From NCBI RefSeq assembly GCF_025917685.1, contig NZ_CP089518.1, positions 2,729,001-2,793,000 on the forward strand: 64,000 nt of DNA. The letters run 5' to 3'. The position numbers and the translations under genes are program-made. Every line of letters starts with the position of its first letter. Positions within the stretch are counted from its first letter, which is position 1. This DNA is from Bacillus cereus. Lineage in GTDB: Bacteria > Bacillota > Bacilli > Bacillales > Bacillaceae_G. Positions 60,307-64,000 of this stretch are shown here, piece after piece. The notes under the pieces are model-generated. The model saw only the letters and a program-made list of their open reading frames with translations. It ran no database searches and was not told the origin of the DNA.

Positions 60307-60338
60307 TTTGAAACTCCTTTATAGATATTCTCTTTACT

Positions 60339-60370
60339 TACTCGACAGTGCATACCTTATATGTCGAGTA
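60339..60370. promoter_or_regulatory. TetR operator 1
   Basis: Perfect 9-bp arms TACTCGACA/TGTCGAGTA, 14-bp spacer; shares the TCGACA half-site with operator 2. Confidence 0.6.
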
Positions 60371-60430
60371 GTGAACATTTTCAACAAAACTGTTCATGGT
60401 CAAAGAAAATTTATTTTGTTACCATTAATT

Positions 60431-60451
60431 TTATCGACACATTGTCGATAA
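60431..60451. promoter_or_regulatory. TetR operator 2
   Basis: Perfect 9-bp arms TTATCGACA/TGTCGATAA around CAT; 29 bp before the pump start codon. Confidence 0.7.
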
Positions 60452-60479
60452 ATCAAGAAAACAATGAAGGAGTTTACCA

Positions 60480-61928
60480 ATGCAAAAGGAAATATCAGAA
60501 AGAAATAAAAAAATTATATTAGTTGTGCTCATTGCCGGCTGTTTTTTATCAACATTGAATCAGACGCTATTAAATGTGGCGATGAGTAATTTAATGGAAG
60601 TATTTGATGTTACGGCTGCAACAGTGCAATGGCTATCAACAGGCTTTATGCTCATAAATGGTGTTCTCGTGCCAATTACTGCGTTTTTAATGAAACGATT
60701 TACAACACGGCAGCTATTTATTAGCTCGATGCTCTCTTTGTTTATTGGGACGGTTCTCTGTGCATGTGCCGGGAATTTTGGCATTCTGTTAACAGGAAGA
60801 ATGATTCAAGCAGTTGGAGCAGGAATTATTATGCCGCTAATGATGACTGTTATTTTATATTTATACCCTAGTGAAAAGCGTGGAAGTATTATGGGGACCA
60901 TCGGATTTGCCATCATTTTTGCGCCAGCCATCGCTCCAACATTATCTGGATTTATCATTGAATATGTTTCATGGAGATGGTTATTTATTGGATTAGCTCC
61001 ATTTGTATTAATCGTTATTATTCTCGCGCTAAAATATTTAATGAATGTTGCTGAAACAACAAAAGCAAAATTAGATATCGTAAGTGTCATTTTATCAACG
61101 ATTGGCTTTGGTTGTATTATCTTTGGATTTAGTAGTGCAGGAAGCAAAGGATGGGATCATCCAGTTGTTATTACTACAATTATCATCGGAATAATCGTTA
61201 CAACTCTATTCTGTTTACGTCAAATAAAGTCTAGCGATCCACTACTAAACTTATCCGTATTTAAATATAAAATTTTCACTCTTACTTCAATCATTAATAT
61301 ACTAATTACGATGATTATGTATGCGGATTTAATTCTATTACCGATTTACTTACAAAATGGACGAGGTTTTACTGCATTAGAATCCGGTCTACTTCTATTA
61401 CCCGGAGCTGTCATTAATGCCTTCTTATCACCTATCACCGGGAAAATGTTTGATAAATACGGTGCAAAACCACTCTTTATTATAGGTTTAATATGTATCA
61501 TTATTTCGATGTGGGGTGTAATTGATTTGACCGAATCCACAACTTATATGTATTTAATGGTTCGTACCATTATTCTACGAATTGGGTTAAGCTTCATTTC
61601 TATGCCTTTAAATACAGCAGGTTTAAACGCTTTACCAAGAGAACTGGGTTCACATGGTTCCGCAGTAAATAATACGATTCGCCAATTAGCAGGTGCTATT
61701 GGAACAGCAGTTATCATCACAGTGTATACGATTCAGTCAACTTCACATACTTTACAGTTATCTAGTAATAACGGGAACATATCAGCTATGCAAGTAACAA
61801 AATTATCTTCTATCTTCAGCTCAAGTGATGCCTATGTATTTATGTTAGTCTTATCTTTTGTAGCACTGATATTTGCATGTTTTATGCCAAAAAAAGTAGC
61901 ACTCCAAAAATCCGAAAGTAACTCTTAA
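60480..61928 (+). CDS. MFS drug:H+ antiporter, DHA2 family (14 TM)
   Basis: 482 aa, ATG behind AAGGAG. LNQTLLNVAMSNLMEVFDVTAATVQWLSTGFML (DHA2 motif D1-like), FLMKRFTTRQLFISSML (motif A), GRMIQAVGAGIIMPLMMTVIL (motif B), GTIGFAIIFAPAIAPTLSGFIIEYVSWRWLF (motif C). About 14 TM. Close in type to LmrB/MdtP lincomycin-type exporters; substrate unproven. Controlled by the divergent TetR. Confidence 0.93.
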   Translation: MQKEISERNKKIILVVLIAGCFLSTLNQTLLNVAMSNLMEVFDVTAATVQWLSTGFMLINGVLVPITAFLMKRFTTRQLFISSMLSLFIGTVLCACAGNFGILLTGRMIQAVGAGIIMPLMMTVILYLYPSEKRGSIMGTIGFAIIFAPAIAPTLSGFIIEYVSWRWLFIGLAPFVLIVIILALKYLMNVAETTKAKLDIVSVILSTIGFGCIIFGFSSAGSKGWDHPVVITTIIIGIIVTTLFCLRQIKSSDPLLNLSVFKYKIFTLTSIINILITMIMYADLILLPIYLQNGRGFTALESGLLLLPGAVINAFLSPITGKMFDKYGAKPLFIIGLICIIISMWGVIDLTESTTYMYLMVRTIILRIGLSFISMPLNTAGLNALPRELGSHGSAVNNTIRQLAGAIGTAVIITVYTIQSTSHTLQLSSNNGNISAMQVTKLSSIFSSSDAYVFMLVLSFVALIFACFMPKKVALQKSESNS

Positions 61929-61931
61929 AAC

Positions 61932-61970
61932 AAAAAATCCTACCCGTATGGAATACGAGTAGGATTTTTT
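61932..61970. terminator. Bidirectional terminator between convergent genes
   Basis: AAAAAATCCTAC(C)CGTAT/ATACGAGTAGGATTTTTT stem. Confidence 0.92.
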
Positions 61971-61982
61971 ATTATTTATTAT

Positions 61983-63956
61983 TTATTTCGTTGCCCCGTC
62001 TTCAGTCGTCTTCACCTTCGTTTTATTTTTATCACGATGGTTATAGTTGTACTTAGAACGATCTACTGGAGTGAAGCCTTCTGGTGTGTAGAATCGTAAT
62101 AAGTCGCCGTTAACAACTTGGTCAGAGTATTTTAGTGATTTTTGAACCATTTGTTCATTTTGTTTTATTTCGTCTGTAAATTCTACTGGATTTCCAGTCG
62201 CTGTATCATAGTATTTGCCGTTCAGTGCAGTAACTGTTGGGCTTACGTAGTTACCGTTACGGAACGGAACGACTTGTTTATGATCTGGCGATAATAAATC
62301 TGATCCGAATTGGACATAATTCTTTGTATCTGTACCTAGTAAGTGTAATAACGTTGGAAGAACGTCAATTTCTCCGCCGTATTGATGTTGTACGCCGCCT
62401 TTCATTCCTGGTACGCGAATGATTAAAGGTACACGTTGTAACTGTGCATTTTCAAATGAGTTCATTTCTTTACCCATTATTTGAGACATTGCTGCACTAT
62501 GATTATCTGAAATACCGTAATGGTCACCGTACATAACAATAATTGAGTTATCGTATAAACCAGATTGTTTCAAGTAATCCATGAATCCTTTCACAGACTC
62601 ATCTAAATAGCGTGCTGTTTGGAAGTACGTATCTACTGATGAATCACCAGTTTTAGCTGGTTCAATCGTTGCTTCCGCTTTATCAATAGGATAAGGGAAA
62701 TGGTTCGATAACGTAATGAACTTCGTATAGAACGGTTGTTTCAACGTTTGTAATAACGGAATCGATTCGTTAAAGAACGGTTTATCTTTTAAGCCATAGT
62801 TTACTACATCTTTTTCGTTCATATCATAGTATGACGCATCAAAGAATTTATTAAAACCAAATGATTTATAAATTTCATCACGGTTCCAGAACGTCTTGTA
62901 GTTACCGTGGAACACTGCTGATGTATACCCTTGTTGACCTAAAATAGCTGGTGCTGATTGATACGTGTTATTAGCTTTATTTGTAAAAACAGATCCTTGC
63001 GGTAATCCAAACATTGAGTTCTCTAACATGAACTCAGCATCAGATGTTTTACCTTGTCCTGTTTGATGGAAGAAGTTATCAAAGTATAACGTATTCGCAT
63101 CTTTTGTAAATGAGTTTAAGAACGGTGTAACTTCTTGACCATTTAATTTGTAGTTTAGTAAAAAGTTTTGGAATGACTCTAAATGAATATAAATTACGTT
63201 CATTCCTTTTCCTTTACCAAAATACTCAGGATTTGGACTTGCATACGTTGATGAAAGATAGTTTCTAACTTCTGTCATATTATCTCCATCAGCTAATGCT
63301 CGTTCGGTTGATGCTTTCGCACTTTGAATACCGTCATAAATCGTAAAGTTATACGCACCTAAATATTTCACGATATAATTGCGGTCAAATGTTCTTGTTA
63401 ACAATTCAGGGCGGTCAGATTCTGCAAGACCTAAATTAACGCTAAAGAATAAAATACCTGCTACGAATACTAAAGATAATTTATGCTTTGCAACACGGAT
63501 TGGTTTAGGATTTACAAATTTCGTTGCGACTAAAACAATTAGAATGATCGTATCTAAGAAATATAGTGGATCATATAAGTGTAGCAATGCAAAAATACTA
63601 CCACCTAAATCTCCAAAGTTATTCGTTTGTGTTAATGTCGGGAACGTAATAAAGTCGCTGAAAAAGCGATAATATACTACGTTTGCGTATAAAAGTATAG
63701 ACATTAACAAATTAATAACAATTAACCAAATGTAAGCTCGTTTCCCTTTTGCAAATAATGCTAGACCTAAAAATAGAACTGCTGAGCTTAACGGGTTGAA
63801 AAACAGTAAGAATTTTTGAATTGTGTTCGATATCCCCAAATTAAATTCTGTCACATATGCTGCATATGTTTTTAACCAAAGTAAAATAACGGCAAATACG
63901 AAAAATCCAAAATGATTACTTAATACTCGTTTACTCTTTAATAAAAATTGTTGCAT
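61983..63956 (-). CDS. Lipoteichoic acid synthase family protein (LtaS-like)
   Basis: 657 aa, ATG at 63956 behind GAGGTGGAG (seven upstream codons rejected). Five TM helices in residues 10-190 and then an extracellular sulfatase-like domain. NVIYIHLESFQNFLL holds the metal Glu, GQGKTSDAEFMLENS the catalytic Thr, and IVMYGDHYGISDNHS the metal Asp-His pair. Polymerises glycerol phosphate from phosphatidylglycerol onto a glycolipid anchor. B. cereus has several paralogues (LtaS, YfnI, YqgS, YvgJ types); which one this is cannot be told. Confidence 0.92.
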   Translation of the reverse strand: MQQFLLKSKRVLSNHFGFFVFAVILLWLKTYAAYVTEFNLGISNTIQKFLLFFNPLSSAVLFLGLALFAKGKRAYIWLIVINLLMSILLYANVVYYRFFSDFITFPTLTQTNNFGDLGGSIFALLHLYDPLYFLDTIILIVLVATKFVNPKPIRVAKHKLSLVFVAGILFFSVNLGLAESDRPELLTRTFDRNYIVKYLGAYNFTIYDGIQSAKASTERALADGDNMTEVRNYLSSTYASPNPEYFGKGKGMNVIYIHLESFQNFLLNYKLNGQEVTPFLNSFTKDANTLYFDNFFHQTGQGKTSDAEFMLENSMFGLPQGSVFTNKANNTYQSAPAILGQQGYTSAVFHGNYKTFWNRDEIYKSFGFNKFFDASYYDMNEKDVVNYGLKDKPFFNESIPLLQTLKQPFYTKFITLSNHFPYPIDKAEATIEPAKTGDSSVDTYFQTARYLDESVKGFMDYLKQSGLYDNSIIVMYGDHYGISDNHSAAMSQIMGKEMNSFENAQLQRVPLIIRVPGMKGGVQHQYGGEIDVLPTLLHLLGTDTKNYVQFGSDLLSPDHKQVVPFRNGNYVSPTVTALNGKYYDTATGNPVEFTDEIKQNEQMVQKSLKYSDQVVNGDLLRFYTPEGFTPVDRSKYNYNHRDKNKTKVKTTEDGATK

Positions 63957-64000
63957 CTCTCCACCTCTTTTGATCATCCAAGGCTTATTTTGTATAAGTC

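Noticed and set aside
7201..64000. tRNA, rRNA or phage genes
   Set aside because: No cloverleaf, rRNA core sequence or phage structural gene was recognised on either strand.

Overview
The window is chromosomal DNA from a member of the Bacillus cereus group. It is AT-rich with strong AGGAGG-type ribosome sites. It carries group-typical genes: an ExsC-like exosporium protein, a GlcNAc deacetylase close to BC1960/BA1961, an AAC(3) of the BA2930 type, and a tandem array of YrzI-family small proteins. No rRNA, tRNA, CRISPR array, prophage or complete insertion sequence was seen. Most genes are metabolic, transport or stress accessories.

Layout. 1-4.3 kb (minus): a GNAT cut by the left edge, then a HAD phosphatase, MTA/SAH nucleosidase, TagA-like glycosyltransferase and M3 oligopeptidase. 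4.5-5.5 kb: a 1,014-bp Tn7-like mini-transposon with TnsB-like end sites and a CGATG target duplication, carrying one acetyltransferase. 5.6-13.5 kb: DegV, GNATs, two spore-coat-like proteins, a ZmaR-like acetyltransferase, an isochorismatase-like hydrolase and unknowns. 13.5-17.2 kb: a YhbD-bactofilin-bactofilin-MFS operon. 17.3-20.4 kb: divergent SgrR-type regulator and MFS exporter. 20.4-30.5 kb: lipoproteins, a frameshifted metalloprotease, DinB, nucleoside hydrolase, methyltransferase, ExsC, a Mef-like MFS pump and several very small genes. 30.7-33.3 kb: aminotransferase, FabZ-like dehydratase and type II pantothenate kinase. 33.3-37.6 kb: RNA-ligase-like protein, CcdC, a GntR-ABC operon, DinB and a DUF4825 lipoprotein. 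37.7-39.3 kb: promoter, short peptide, twin terminators and seven tandem YrzI-family genes. 39.4-42 kb: AI-2E-type transporter, HNH protein and a type I toxin with a candidate antisense RNA. 42-53.9 kb: TetR-unknown pair, DUF402, a CoaB-AAC(3) pair, DMT exporter, and a five-gene run (AlkD-like, nucleotidyltransferase, two GNATs, DinB). 54-59.4 kb: peptidoglycan deacetylase and an Ula-type PTS with its own PRD/EIIA activator. 59.7-64 kb: TetR with an MFS pump, and LtaS-like synthase.

Themes. There are seven GNATs, one AAC(3), four MFS pumps, a DMT pump and three DinB-fold proteins, so the window is rich in small-molecule modification and export. CoA-related genes appear twice (CoaW-like, CoaB-like).

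The most interesting items are the cargo-only Tn7-like element, the type I toxin locus with its ribosome site buried in a long hairpin, the YrzI array behind duplicated terminators, and several genes whose best ribosome site points to a non-standard start codon (ATA/ATT). All functional calls are from sequence reading alone; no search was run.
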